From contig JBDZUM010000028.1 in assembly GCA_040255215.1 (NCBI GenBank), forward strand, positions 1 to 36,244: a stretch of DNA of 36,244 nt. The letters are read 5' to 3'. Source of the DNA: JAQSWP01 sp040255215 (lineage in GTDB: Bacteria; Pseudomonadota; Alphaproteobacteria; Reyranellales; JAQSWP01). Below, piece after piece: positions 1 through 8,575 of this stretch. Each line of letters starts with the position of its first letter. Position 1 is the first letter of the stretch. Position numbers and translations under genes: made by a program. A model generated the notes under the pieces. It did no database searches, was not told where the DNA came from, and worked only from the letters and a program-made list of their open reading frames with translations.

Positions 1-587
1 GCGCGCTGCGCTCGGCGGCGCAGATGGTGTCCTACGAAGTCTCGATCGGCTTCGTGCTGATTACCGTGCTGCTCTGCGCCGGCTCGCTGAACCTGTCGGA
101 CATCGTCAGGGCGCAGAGCGGCGGGTTGTGGCACTGGTATTTCATCCCGCTGCTGCCGATGTTCGTCATCTTCTTCATTTCGTCGCTGGCGGAAACCAAC
201 CGCACGCCGTTCGACCTGCCGATGTCGGAAGCCGAACTGGTGGCCGGGTTCCACACCGAGTACTCGTCGATGGCGTTCGGCCTGTTCTTCCTCGGCGAGT
301 ACATCAGCATCATCCTGCTGTCGGCGATGGGTGCGGTGCTGTTCCTCGGCGGCTGGCTGCCGCCGATCGAGGTCGCGCCCTTCACCTGGGTGCCGGGCAT
401 CGTCTGGTTCGCGCTCAAGACCGCCTTCTTGCTCTTCGTGTTCAGCTGGACCAAGGGCACGCTGCCGCGCTACCGCTACGACCAGCTCATGCGGCTGGGC
501 TGGAAAGTTTTCTTGCCGATCTCCCTGTTCTGGGTGGTGCTCACGGCGGGCGTCCTGGTGGCGTTCGACTGGGTGCCGAAGGCGTAG
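1..587 (+). CDS. nuoH: NADH-quinone oxidoreductase subunit H (3' part)
   Basis: This is the C-terminal part of the quinone-site membrane subunit of respiratory complex I. The gene enters from the left edge: the reading frame is open from base 3 (ALRSAAQMVSYEVS), so the ATG at 24 is an internal methionine and not the start. The acidic loop ETNRTPFDLPMSEAELV, a hallmark of NuoH/ND1 near the quinone chamber, is present. It is followed by several hydrophobic segments and a normal end (VPKA). The stop is 15 bases before nuoI, in operon order. Roughly 195 codons of a usual 330-350 are seen. Identification is secure; only the 5' end is missing. Confidence 0.96.
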   Translation, partial: ALRSAAQMVSYEVSIGFVLITVLLCAGSLNLSDIVRAQSGGLWHWYFIPLLPMFVIFFISSLAETNRTPFDLPMSEAELVAGFHTEYSSMAFGLFFLGEYISIILLSAMGAVLFLGGWLPPIEVAPFTWVPGIVWFALKTAFLLFVFSWTKGTLPRYRYDQLMRLGWKVFLPISLFWVVLTAGVLVAFDWVPKA

Positions 588-602
588 GGAAGGAAGGACA
601 CC

Positions 603-1091
603 ATGGCTTTCTTCGACCGCACCGCCCGCACGCTGTTCCTCGGCGAACTGATGAGCGGCTTCGCGCTGACCTTGAAATACATGTTCAAGCCCAAGGTCAC
701 GGTGAACTATCCCTTCGAAAAGGGACCGCTCAGCCCGCGCTTCCGCGGCGAGCACGCGCTGCGCCGCTACGCCAACGGCGAGGAGCGCTGCATCGCGTGC
801 AAGCTGTGCGAGGCGGTGTGCCCGGCGCAGGCCATCACCATCGAGGCCGAACCGCGCGCCGACGGCAGCCGGCGCACCACGCGCTACGACATCGACATGA
901 CGAAGTGCATCTATTGCGGCTTCTGCCAGGAAGCCTGCCCGGTGGATGCCATCGTCGAGGGGCCGAACTTCGAGTTCTCGACCGAGACGCGCGAGGAGCT
1001 GCTCTACAACAAGGACAAGCTGCTGGCCAACGGCGAGCGTTGGGAGGCGGAGATCGCCGCCAATCTCGCCGCCGACGCGCCCTATCGCTGA
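603..1091 (+). CDS. nuoI: NADH-quinone oxidoreductase subunit I
   Basis: This 162-residue ferredoxin-like subunit of the complex I peripheral arm carries clusters N6a and N6b and passes electrons towards the quinone site. Two complete 4Fe-4S motifs are visible: C63, C66, C69 with C73 (CIACKLCEAVCP) and C102, C105, C108 with C112 (CIYCGFCQEACP). Length is typical for alphaproteobacteria. The ATG at 603 follows a purine-rich ribosome site (GGAAGGA). It lies between nuoH and nuoJ in the standard nuo order. No oddities were seen. Confidence 0.98.
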   Translation: MAFFDRTARTLFLGELMSGFALTLKYMFKPKVTVNYPFEKGPLSPRFRGEHALRRYANGEERCIACKLCEAVCPAQAITIEAEPRADGSRRTTRYDIDMTKCIYCGFCQEACPVDAIVEGPNFEFSTETREELLYNKDKLLANGERWEAEIAANLAADAPYR

Positions 1092-1116
1092 GCGGGCCGG
1101 GGGAGAGACGACGCAA

Positions 1117-1731
1117 ATGGTTATCCAGGCCCTGGCCTTCTACCTGTTCGCGGCGGTGACGGTCGCCGCCGCCACCATGGTCGTGGTGGCGCGCAATCCC
1201 GTGCATTCCGTGCTGTACCTGATCCTGGCTTTCTTCAACGCCGCCGCCCTGTTCCTGCTGATGGGGGCGGAGTTCCTGGCGATGATCCTGGTCGTCGTCT
1301 ATGTCGGCGCGGTCGCGGTGCTGTTCCTGTTTGTCGTCATGATGCTCGACGTCAACCTGTCGGCGTTGCGCGAGGGGTTCCTGAAATACCTGCCGATCGG
1401 CGGGCTGATCGGCCTGGTTCTGTTCGTCGAACTGGTGCTGATCGCCGGCGCCTGGGTCGCGGCGCCCGACGTCGGTTCGTCGCTGGCCTCGAAGACGCCC
1501 GCCATCGACCAGGTCGACAACACCCGCGCCATCGGCCAGCTCGTCTACACGCGCTACTTCTACCTGTTCCAGGCTGCCGGCCTGGTGCTGCTGGTCGCCA
1601 TGATCGGCGCCATCGTGCTGACCCTGCGCAGCCGTCCCGGCGTGCGCCGCCAGGTCATCGCCGACCAGGTCAATCGCAAGCGCGACGAGGCCGTCGAGGT
1701 GGTCAAGGTGCCGACGCGGGGAGGGATCTGA
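1117..1731 (+). CDS. nuoJ: NADH-quinone oxidoreductase subunit J
   Basis: Membrane subunit J (204 residues, ND6 type) of complex I. The frame is open further upstream, but the ATG at 1117 is chosen because it follows GGGGGAGAG and begins the conserved hydrophobic N-terminus (MVIQALAFYLFAAVTVAAA). About five membrane helices are visible. The conserved third helix contains VVVYVGAVAVLFLFVVMML, the region with the pi-bulge that takes part in coupling. The C-terminus after about residue 175 is polar and basic. The stop is one base before nuoK, suggesting translational coupling. Confidence 0.96.
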   Translation: MVIQALAFYLFAAVTVAAATMVVVARNPVHSVLYLILAFFNAAALFLLMGAEFLAMILVVVYVGAVAVLFLFVVMMLDVNLSALREGFLKYLPIGGLIGLVLFVELVLIAGAWVAAPDVGSSLASKTPAIDQVDNTRAIGQLVYTRYFYLFQAAGLVLLVAMIGAIVLTLRSRPGVRRQVIADQVNRKRDEAVEVVKVPTRGGI

Positions 1732-1732
1732 C

Positions 1733-2044
1733 ATGCTCGAAATCGGCCTGGGCCACTACCTGACCGTCGCCGCGATCCTGTTCACCCTGGGGATCTTCGG
1801 CATCTTCCTGAACCGCAAGAACATCATCGTCATCCTGATGTCGGTCGAGCTGATGCTGCTGGCGGTCAACATCAACCTCGTCGCCTTCTCGGCCGAGCTC
1901 GGCGATTTGGTCGGCCAGGTGTTCGCCCTGCTGGTGCTGACGGTCGCCGCCGCAGAAGCGGCGATCGGCCTGGCGATTCTGGTCGTCTATTTCCGCAACC
2001 GCGGCTCGATCGCGGTCGAAGACATCAACATGATGAAGGGCTGA
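1733..2044 (+). CDS. nuoK: NADH-quinone oxidoreductase subunit K
   Basis: Small membrane subunit K (103 residues, ND4L type) of complex I, with three hydrophobic helices. Conserved membrane glutamates that belong to the central proton axis are visible in SVELMLLAVNINLVAF and AAAEAAIGLAILV. Length matches the family (about 100 residues). It starts one base after the nuoJ stop and is followed 29 bases later by nuoL. Confidence 0.97.
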   Translation: MLEIGLGHYLTVAAILFTLGIFGIFLNRKNIIVILMSVELMLLAVNINLVAFSAELGDLVGQVFALLVLTVAAAEAAIGLAILVVYFRNRGSIAVEDINMMKG

Positions 2045-2073
2045 GCCACTCGCCGGTCTGAAGAGAAAAGAAC

Positions 2074-4032
2074 ATGTCCGCAGCCTTGGTCCTCATCGTA
2101 TTCCTGCCGCTGGCCGCCGCCTTCGTCGCGGGCTTTTTCGGCCGCTGGATCGGCTATCGCGGCGCCCAGATCGCCACCTGCGGCGCGCTGCTGGTGGCGG
2201 CGGCGCTGTCGATCTGGGTCTTCATCGCCGTCGGCTTCGACGGGCAGCAGGGCGTCGTCGAACTGGCGAGCTGGGTGTTCTCCGGCGGCTTCGAGGTCAG
2301 CTGGGCGCTGCGCTACGATACGCTGACGGCGGTGATGCTGATCGTCGTCACCGTCGTGTCGTCGATGGTGCATGTCTATTCCGTCGGCTACATGCACGAG
2401 GATCCGTCCAAGCCGCGTTTCATGGCCTATCTCAGCCTGTTCACCTTCTTCATGCTGAGCTTGGTCACGGCCGACAACTTCCTGCAGATGTTCTTCGGCT
2501 GGGAAGGCGTCGGTCTGGCGTCCTATCTGCTGATCGGCTTTTGGTACGACAAGCCCTCGGCCAATGCCGCGGCCATCAAGGCGTTCCTGGTCAACCGCGT
2601 CGGCGATTTCGGCTTCGCGCTGGGCATCATGGCGACCTTCGCCATCTTCGGCGCCGTGGGATTCGACGAGGTGTTCGCCGCCGTGCCGGAGAAGGCGGGG
2701 ACGACTTTCGTGTTCCTCGGCATGGAACTGAACGCGCTGACCACCGCCTGCCTGCTGCTGTTCGTCGGCGCCATGGGCAAGTCGGCGCAGCTTCTGCTGC
2801 ACACCTGGCTGCCGGACGCCATGGAAGGCCCGACTCCGGTGTCGGCGCTGATTCACGCCGCGACCATGGTGACGGCCGGCGTCTTCATGGTCTGCCGCCT
2901 GTCGCCGATGTTCGAGTACGCGCCGCTGGCGCTGACCGTGGTGACGCTGGTCGGCGGGCTGACGGCGTTCTTCGCCGCCACAGTCGGCCTGACCCAGTTC
3001 GACATCAAGCGCGTCATCGCCTATTCGACCTGCAGCCAGCTCGGCTACATGTTCTTCGCCGCCGGCGTGTCGGCCTATCAGGCGGCGATGTTCCACCTTA
3101 TGACCCATGCCTTCTTCAAGGCGCTGCTGTTCCTCGGCGCCGGCTCGGTCATCCACGCGCTGCACCACGAACAGGACATGCGCCAGATGGGCGGCGTGTG
3201 GCGCAAGATCCCCTACACCTACACGCTGATGTGGATCGGTTCGCTGGCGCTGGCGGGCATCGGCATTCCCGGCGTGTTCGGCTTCGCCGGCTTCTATTCC
3301 AAGGACATCATTCTGGAATCGGCTTTCGCCGCCCATACGGGCATCGGGCTGTTCGCTTTCTGGCTGGGCATCGCTGCCGCCTTCATGACCGCGTTCTACT
3401 CCTGGCGGCTGCTGTTCATGACTTTCCACGGCGAGTATCGCGGCGACCACCATACCTACGAGCACGCCCACGAATCGCCGCCCAGCATGATGATCCCGCT
3501 GATCGTGCTGGCGATCGGCGCGGTGTTCGCCGGCATCGTCGGCTACGAGTGGTTCGTCGGCCACGATCTGGAGGCGTTCTGGCGCGACTCGATCAAGGTG
3601 CTGCCCGAGCATCCGGCCCTGCACCACGCCCACGATGCGCCGCTCTGGGTCAAGCTGTCGCCGCTGGTCGTCGGCATCGCCGGCATCGTGCTGGCCTGGC
3701 TGTTCTACATTCGCCAGCCCGACCTGCCGGCGCGCACGGCGGCGACCTTCGCGCCGATCTACCGCTTCTTCTACAACAAGTGGTACTTCGACGAGCTCTA
3801 CGACTTCCTGTTCGTGCGGCCGGCCAAGCGGCTCGGTCACTCGCTGTGGAAGAAGGGCGACGGCGAGATCATCGACGGGCTGGGGCCTGACGGGATCGCG
3901 CAGGCCTCGCGCGGCATCGCCCGGCTCGCCGGCCGGCTGCAGAGCGGCTACATCTACCACTACGCCTTCGTCATGCTGATCGGCGTCGTGGTGCTGGTCT
4001 CGTGGTACTTGCTGTCGCGGGGAGCGCGGTGA
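2074..4032 (+). CDS. nuoL: NADH-quinone oxidoreductase subunit L
   Basis: The distal antiporter-like proton-pumping subunit of complex I (652 residues). It is hydrophobic throughout and has the family hallmark MEGPTPVSALIHAATMV beginning at residue 250, in the proton-translocation half-channel. The N-terminal part includes YSVGYMHEDPS and FFGWEGVGLASYLLIGFW, typical of NuoL. The C-terminal third has a long amphipathic stretch and a final membrane helix, as expected for the lateral helix that braces the membrane arm. The ribosome site is GAAGAGAAAAG. The stop codon shares its last base with the nuoM start (TGATG). Confidence 0.98.
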   Translation: MSAALVLIVFLPLAAAFVAGFFGRWIGYRGAQIATCGALLVAAALSIWVFIAVGFDGQQGVVELASWVFSGGFEVSWALRYDTLTAVMLIVVTVVSSMVHVYSVGYMHEDPSKPRFMAYLSLFTFFMLSLVTADNFLQMFFGWEGVGLASYLLIGFWYDKPSANAAAIKAFLVNRVGDFGFALGIMATFAIFGAVGFDEVFAAVPEKAGTTFVFLGMELNALTTACLLLFVGAMGKSAQLLLHTWLPDAMEGPTPVSALIHAATMVTAGVFMVCRLSPMFEYAPLALTVVTLVGGLTAFFAATVGLTQFDIKRVIAYSTCSQLGYMFFAAGVSAYQAAMFHLMTHAFFKALLFLGAGSVIHALHHEQDMRQMGGVWRKIPYTYTLMWIGSLALAGIGIPGVFGFAGFYSKDIILESAFAAHTGIGLFAFWLGIAAAFMTAFYSWRLLFMTFHGEYRGDHHTYEHAHESPPSMMIPLIVLAIGAVFAGIVGYEWFVGHDLEAFWRDSIKVLPEHPALHHAHDAPLWVKLSPLVVGIAGIVLAWLFYIRQPDLPARTAATFAPIYRFFYNKWYFDELYDFLFVRPAKRLGHSLWKKGDGEIIDGLGPDGIAQASRGIARLAGRLQSGYIYHYAFVMLIGVVVLVSWYLLSRGAR

Positions 4033-5549
4033 TGAGCAGCTGGCCCGTGCTTTCCCTCGTCACCTTCCTGCCGCTGCTCGGGGCGGGGATCATCTTCTGC
4101 ATCACCGGCCGCAAGGAAATGGTGGCGCGCAACGCCCGCTGGGCGGCGTTGTGGGTGTCGCTGTTCACCTTCGCCGCGTCGCTGATCCTGTGGCTGGAGT
4201 TCGACGCCAGCACGGCCGAATTCCAGTTCGTCGAGAAGGCGGAGTGGATACCCGGCTTCAACGTCTACTACCACATGGGCGTCGACGGCATTTCGATGTT
4301 CTTCGTCCTGCTGTCGACCTTCCTGACCCCGATCTGCGTGCTGGCGTCGTGGAAGGCGATCGAGACGCGGGTCAAGGAATACATGATCGCCTTCCTCGTC
4401 CTCGAGACGCTGATGGTCGGCATGTTCTGCGCGCTGGACCTGGTGCTGTTCTACGTCTTCTTCGAAGGCGTGCTGATCCCGATGTTCCTGATCATCGGCG
4501 TCTGGGGCGGGGCGCGCAGGGTCTACGCGGCATTCAAGTTCTTCCTCTACACGCTGGCCGGCTCGGTGCTGATGCTGCTGGCCATCATCTATCTCTATGC
4601 CCAGGCCGGCACCACCGATTGGGGCGGCGTGGCGGCACTGCAGTTGCCATTGGCAGCGCAGATCCCGCTGTGGCTGGCGTTCTTCGCCTCCTTCGCGGTC
4701 AAGGTGCCGATGTGGCCGGTCCATACCTGGCTGCCCGACGCGCATGTCGAGGCCCCGACCGCCGGCTCGGTGATCCTGGCCGGCGTGCTGCTGAAGATGG
4801 GCGCCTACGGCTTCCTGCGTTTTTCGCTGCCGATCATGCCGCTGGCGTCGGAATTCTTTGCGCCGCTGGTCTTCGTGCTGAGCTGCGTGGCGGTGGTCTA
4901 CACCTCGCTGGTGGCGCTGGCGCAGGAGGACATGAAGAAGCTGATCGCCTATTCGTCGGTCGCCCATATGGGTTTCGTGACCATCGGCATCTTCACCTTC
5001 AACACGCAGGGCCTGCAGGGCGCCATCTACCAGATGCTGAGCCATGGCATCGTCTCGGCCGCGCTCTTCCTCTGCGTCGGCGTGGTCTACGACCGCATCC
5101 ACAGCCGCGAGATCGCGCGCTATGGCGGGCTGGTCCACCGCATGCCGAAGTATGCCTTGGTGTTCATGGTCTTCACCCTGGCTTCGGTCGGCCTGCCGGG
5201 CCTGTCCGGCTTCGTCGGCGAAATCCTGGTACTGGTCGGCGCCTACAAAGCCAACACCTGGGTGGCGCTGTTCGCCACCACCGGCCTGATCCTCGGCGCC
5301 GCCTATGCGCTTTGGCTCTACCGGCGGGTGATCTTCGGCGAGCTGGTGCGCGAGGATCTGAAGTCGATCCTCGATCTCGATCGACGCGAGATCGCCATCT
5401 TCGCGCCGCTGATCGTCATGACCGTGTGGATGGGCGTCTATCCGGTGTCGTTCCTCGACGTGATCGCGCCGTCGGTCGAGCGGCTGATTTTCAACTACGA
5501 GGCCGCCATAGGCGGCGTGAAGGCCGCCGCGCTGGCGGTGGGGCGCTGA
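4032..5549 (+). CDS. nuoM: NADH-quinone oxidoreductase subunit M
   Basis: Antiporter-like membrane subunit M of complex I (505 residues). An upstream in-frame ATG at 4002 lies inside nuoL. The start at 4032, overlapping the nuoL stop by one base, gives the usual N-terminus (MSSWPVLSLVTFLPLLGA) and implies translational coupling. The conserved channel motif HTWLPDAHVEAPTAGSVILA is present, with E240 in it. About fourteen hydrophobic segments are visible. The stop is one base before nuoN. Confidence 0.97.
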   Translation: MSSWPVLSLVTFLPLLGAGIIFCITGRKEMVARNARWAALWVSLFTFAASLILWLEFDASTAEFQFVEKAEWIPGFNVYYHMGVDGISMFFVLLSTFLTPICVLASWKAIETRVKEYMIAFLVLETLMVGMFCALDLVLFYVFFEGVLIPMFLIIGVWGGARRVYAAFKFFLYTLAGSVLMLLAIIYLYAQAGTTDWGGVAALQLPLAAQIPLWLAFFASFAVKVPMWPVHTWLPDAHVEAPTAGSVILAGVLLKMGAYGFLRFSLPIMPLASEFFAPLVFVLSCVAVVYTSLVALAQEDMKKLIAYSSVAHMGFVTIGIFTFNTQGLQGAIYQMLSHGIVSAALFLCVGVVYDRIHSREIARYGGLVHRMPKYALVFMVFTLASVGLPGLSGFVGEILVLVGAYKANTWVALFATTGLILGAAYALWLYRRVIFGELVREDLKSILDLDRREIAIFAPLIVMTVWMGVYPVSFLDVIAPSVERLIFNYEAAIGGVKAAALAVGR

Positions 5550-5550
5550 C

Positions 5551-6984
5551 ATGACCGGGCTCGAGAACTGGACGATCGCCGTCCCCGAAATCTTCCTCGC
5601 CGCCGCAGCGATGATCCTGCTGCTGGTCGGCGTCATGCGGCGCGAGGGCGCGGCGACGCTGGTTGCCTGGCTGTCGGTCGCCAGCCTGGTCGTCGCCATC
5701 GGTCTGGTCTGCGCCGCGCCGGCGGGAACCGGGCTGGGCGGGCAGTTCGCCAGCAACGAGTTCGGCGCCTTCATGAAAGTGCTGATCCTGATCGGCTCGG
5801 CGCTGTCGATCATCATGTCGCGCAGCTACCTGCAGCGCGAGAACGTCTGGCGCTTCGAATATCCGGTGCTGATCCTGCTGGCGACCACCGGCATGATGAT
5901 GATGGTGTCAGCCAACGACCTGATCGCGCTCTATCTCGGGCTCGAGCTGCAGTCGCTGGCGCTCTACGTCATCGCCGCCTTCCAGCGCGACACGGTGCGC
6001 TCGAGCGAGGCGGGGCTGAAGTACTTCGTCCTCGGCGCGCTGTCGTCCGGCATGCTGCTCTACGGCGCCTCGCTGGTCTATGGCTTCGCCGGCACCACCA
6101 GCTTCCCGGCGCTGGCCCGCGTCTTCGCCGGCGGCGATCCGGCCTTGGGCGCCGTGGTCGGTCTGGTGTTCGTCATCGCCGGCCTGGCCTTCAAGGTCTC
6201 TGCGGTGCCGTTCCACATGTGGACGCCGGACGTCTACGAGGGGGCGCCGACGCCGGTCACGGCGCTGTTCTCGGTGGCGCCCAAGATCGCGGCGATTTCG
6301 CTCTTCGTCTCGGTCATGGTCGGTCCGTTCCGCGAATTGCTGCAGCAATGGCAGCAGATCCTGGTGCTGGTCTCGGTCGCCTCGATGGCGCTGGGCGCCT
6401 TCGCCGCCATCGGCCAGAACAACATCAAGCGCCTGATGGCCTATTCCTCGATCGGCCATGTCGGCTACATCCTGCTCGGCCTGGCGGCCGGCACCGAGGA
6501 CGGGGTCCGCGGCATCCTGCTCTACGTGGCGATCTACATGGTGATGAATCTCGGCACCTTCGCCGTGATCCTGTCGATGCGCCGCCACAACGCCATGGTC
6601 GAGAACATCTCCGATCTCGCCGGCCTGTCGCGCAGCCAGCCGCTGATGGCGCTGGCGCTGGCCATCTTCATGTTTTCGATGGCCGGCATTCCGCCGCTCG
6701 CCGGTTTCTTCGGCAAGCTTTACGTCTTCATGGCCGCGGTCAACGCCGGGCTGGTCATCCCGGCCGTCATCGGCGTGCTGGCTTCGGTGGTATCGGCCTA
6801 CTACTACCTGCGCATCATCAAGGTCGCCTATTTCGACCAGCAGGCGGAGACGTTCGACCGGCCGCTGGGACGCGACATGGCCATCGTCATGGGCGGCTCG
6901 GCCGTGCTGCTGAGCGGCTTCCTGGTGTTCCTCGGACCCGCCCTCAACGCCGTCGAAGGCGCGGCGGCGGTGCTTTTCCGCTAG
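5551..6984 (+). CDS. nuoN: NADH-quinone oxidoreductase subunit N
   Basis: Third antiporter-like membrane subunit of complex I (477 residues, ND2 type), adjoining NuoK in the assembled enzyme. It has the NuoN form of the proton-channel motif, YEGAPTPVTALFSVAPKIA, and the second-half signature NNIKRLMAYSSIGHVGY. It is the last nuo gene. The stop directly abuts the ATG of birA with no spacer, so the operon very probably continues into cofactor genes, as in many alphaproteobacteria. Confidence 0.97.
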   Translation: MTGLENWTIAVPEIFLAAAAMILLLVGVMRREGAATLVAWLSVASLVVAIGLVCAAPAGTGLGGQFASNEFGAFMKVLILIGSALSIIMSRSYLQRENVWRFEYPVLILLATTGMMMMVSANDLIALYLGLELQSLALYVIAAFQRDTVRSSEAGLKYFVLGALSSGMLLYGASLVYGFAGTTSFPALARVFAGGDPALGAVVGLVFVIAGLAFKVSAVPFHMWTPDVYEGAPTPVTALFSVAPKIAAISLFVSVMVGPFRELLQQWQQILVLVSVASMALGAFAAIGQNNIKRLMAYSSIGHVGYILLGLAAGTEDGVRGILLYVAIYMVMNLGTFAVILSMRRHNAMVENISDLAGLSRSQPLMALALAIFMFSMAGIPPLAGFFGKLYVFMAAVNAGLVIPAVIGVLASVVSAYYYLRIIKVAYFDQQAETFDRPLGRDMAIVMGGSAVLLSGFLVFLGPALNAVEGAAAVLFR

Positions 6985-7764
6985 ATGGACGAGCCGGTCC
7001 TCCGCTCCGATATCGCCCTGCCGCCGGGCTGGAGCCTGCTCGCCTTCGAGACCGTCGGCAGCACCAGCGACGAGGCGATGCAGCGCGCCGACCGTGGGGC
7101 GGCGGAAGGCACCGTGGTCTGGGCGAAGCGCCAGGTGAGCGGCCGTGGCCGTCGCGGCCGGGTCTGGCAGTCGCCGGAAGGCAATCTCTACAGCTCGATC
7201 ATCGTGCGGCCCGACAGCCCGGCCGAGGTCGCCGCCCAGCTCAGCTTCGTCGCCGCGCTGGCAGTAGGAGACGCCATCGCCGCGCACATGCCGGCCGGCC
7301 GTCGCATCGGCTTCAAGTGGCCCAACGACGTCCAGGTCGACGGCGCCAAGATCGCCGGCATTCTGCTCGAGTCGGCGGTGGGCGTCGAAGGCAAGGTATC
7401 GCAGGTCGTGATCGGCACCGGCATCAATGTCGGCTGGCGGCCGGCGTCGGGCGACACGCCCTATCCGGCGGCCAGCCTCGCCTCGCTCGGCGGCGAGACG
7501 GCGCTGGAGCCAGTCCTGAGCAGCTACTGCGCCGCCATGGCGCTGTGGATCGGCCGCTGGCGCACGCAAGGCTTCGCCGCCGTTCGCGAAGCCTGGCTGA
7601 TGAAGGCCGGCAATCTCGGACAGATGATCGAGGTCAAGACCGGGCGCGACGTGCTGACCGGCCGCTTCGCCCATCTCGACGAAACCGGCGCCCTGATTCT
7701 GGAGGGTGTCGATGGCCGCACCACGAGAGTAACGGCGGGCGAGATCTTCCCCGTCGCCGCGTAG
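6985..7764 (+). CDS. birA: biotin--[acetyl-CoA-carboxylase] ligase
   Basis: Biotin protein ligase (259 residues). It makes biotinyl-AMP and attaches biotin to the carrier lysine of biotin-dependent carboxylases in the cytoplasm. The biotin/ATP-binding loop GRGRRG is at residues 53-58 and the conserved KWPND at 111-115. The small C-terminal SH3-like domain follows from about residue 210. There is no N-terminal helix-turn-helix, so this is a monofunctional (class I) enzyme and not a BirA repressor. The start codon abuts the nuoN stop; translation probably relies on coupling because no separate ribosome site stands out. Confidence 0.94.
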   Translation: MDEPVLRSDIALPPGWSLLAFETVGSTSDEAMQRADRGAAEGTVVWAKRQVSGRGRRGRVWQSPEGNLYSSIIVRPDSPAEVAAQLSFVAALAVGDAIAAHMPAGRRIGFKWPNDVQVDGAKIAGILLESAVGVEGKVSQVVIGTGINVGWRPASGDTPYPAASLASLGGETALEPVLSSYCAAMALWIGRWRTQGFAAVREAWLMKAGNLGQMIEVKTGRDVLTGRFAHLDETGALILEGVDGRTTRVTAGEIFPVAA

Positions 7765-7783
7765 AGTAGGGCGGGAGGCGCGC

Positions 7784-8560
7784 ATGCTGCTGGTTATCGA
7801 CGTCGGCAACACCAATTCCAAGTTCGCGCTATTCAAGGACGACTCGCTGGTCGGCGAATGGCGCCTGCAGACCAGCCACAACCGCACCGCCGACGAATAC
7901 GCGGTGTCGTTGACCCAGCTCATGAAGCTCAAGGGCATCGAGCCGTCGGACGTGCGCGGCGGCATCATCGCCACCGTCGTGCCGCAGGCGCTGTTCAACC
8001 TGCGCATTCTTTGCCAGCAGTATTTCGGCATCGAGCCGCTGGTCGTGGGCGAGCCGGGCGTCGATCTCGGCATGAAGGTGCTGCTCGAGCGGCCGCAGGA
8101 CGCCGGCGCCGACCGAATCGTGGCGGCGGTGGCCGGCCACAAGCTGTTCGGCGGGCCGCTGATCTCGATCGATTTCGGTTCGGCGACGACCTTCGACATC
8201 GTCGACGAAGACGGCAATTTCGTCGGCGGCGTGCTGTCGCCCGGCATCCAGCTTTCGATCGAGGCCTTCTACCTGATGACCGCCCGCCTGCCGCGCATCA
8301 AGGTCGAGAAGACCGAGAAGGTTATCGGCAAGGCGACGGTGCCGGCCATGCAGTCGGGCATTTTCTGGGGTTATGTCGGGCTGATCGAGAAACTGGTCAC
8401 CATGATCAAGGCCGAGTACGGCAAGCCGATGAAGGTGATCGCCACCGGCGGGCTGGCGCCGCTGTTCCTCGAAGCCACGGACGTCATCGACGAGACGGTG
8501 CCCGATCTCATTCTGCGCGGTCTGCTGGAGATCTGGCGGCGGAACCGACCCGATGCCTGA
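7784..8560 (+). CDS. coaX: type III pantothenate kinase
   Basis: CoaX (258 residues) phosphorylates pantothenate, the first step of coenzyme A synthesis, and belongs to the ASKHA fold. The N-terminal phosphate loop MLLVIDVGNTNSKFALF, the GADR motif near residue 108 that supplies the catalytic aspartate, and the second phosphate loop IDFGSATTFDIVDEDG are all visible. The FxGG-type loop GNFVGGVLSPGIQ follows. It lies 19 bases after birA in a conserved birA-coaX-rnj order. The ribosome site is GGGCGGGAGG just before the ATG. Confidence 0.96.
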   Translation: MLLVIDVGNTNSKFALFKDDSLVGEWRLQTSHNRTADEYAVSLTQLMKLKGIEPSDVRGGIIATVVPQALFNLRILCQQYFGIEPLVVGEPGVDLGMKVLLERPQDAGADRIVAAVAGHKLFGGPLISIDFGSATTFDIVDEDGNFVGGVLSPGIQLSIEAFYLMTARLPRIKVEKTEKVIGKATVPAMQSGIFWGYVGLIEKLVTMIKAEYGKPMKVIATGGLAPLFLEATDVIDETVPDLILRGLLEIWRRNRPDA

Positions 8561-8575
8561 CCGTCGGGTCCGGTC

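Noticed and set aside
1987..3960. Very long open frames on the strand opposite the nuo, rnj, dnaE and bamA genes (up to about 940 codons).
   Set aside because: They mirror real genes, are full of arginine, aspartate, glutamine and histidine runs, and lack ribosome sites and family motifs. High G/C content makes stops rare in these frames.
7784..8560. Biotin ligase and pantothenate kinase genes next to the nuo operon as an unusual fusion of pathways.
   Set aside because: The nuoN-birA-coaX-rnj order is widespread in alphaproteobacteria and is not specific to this genome.
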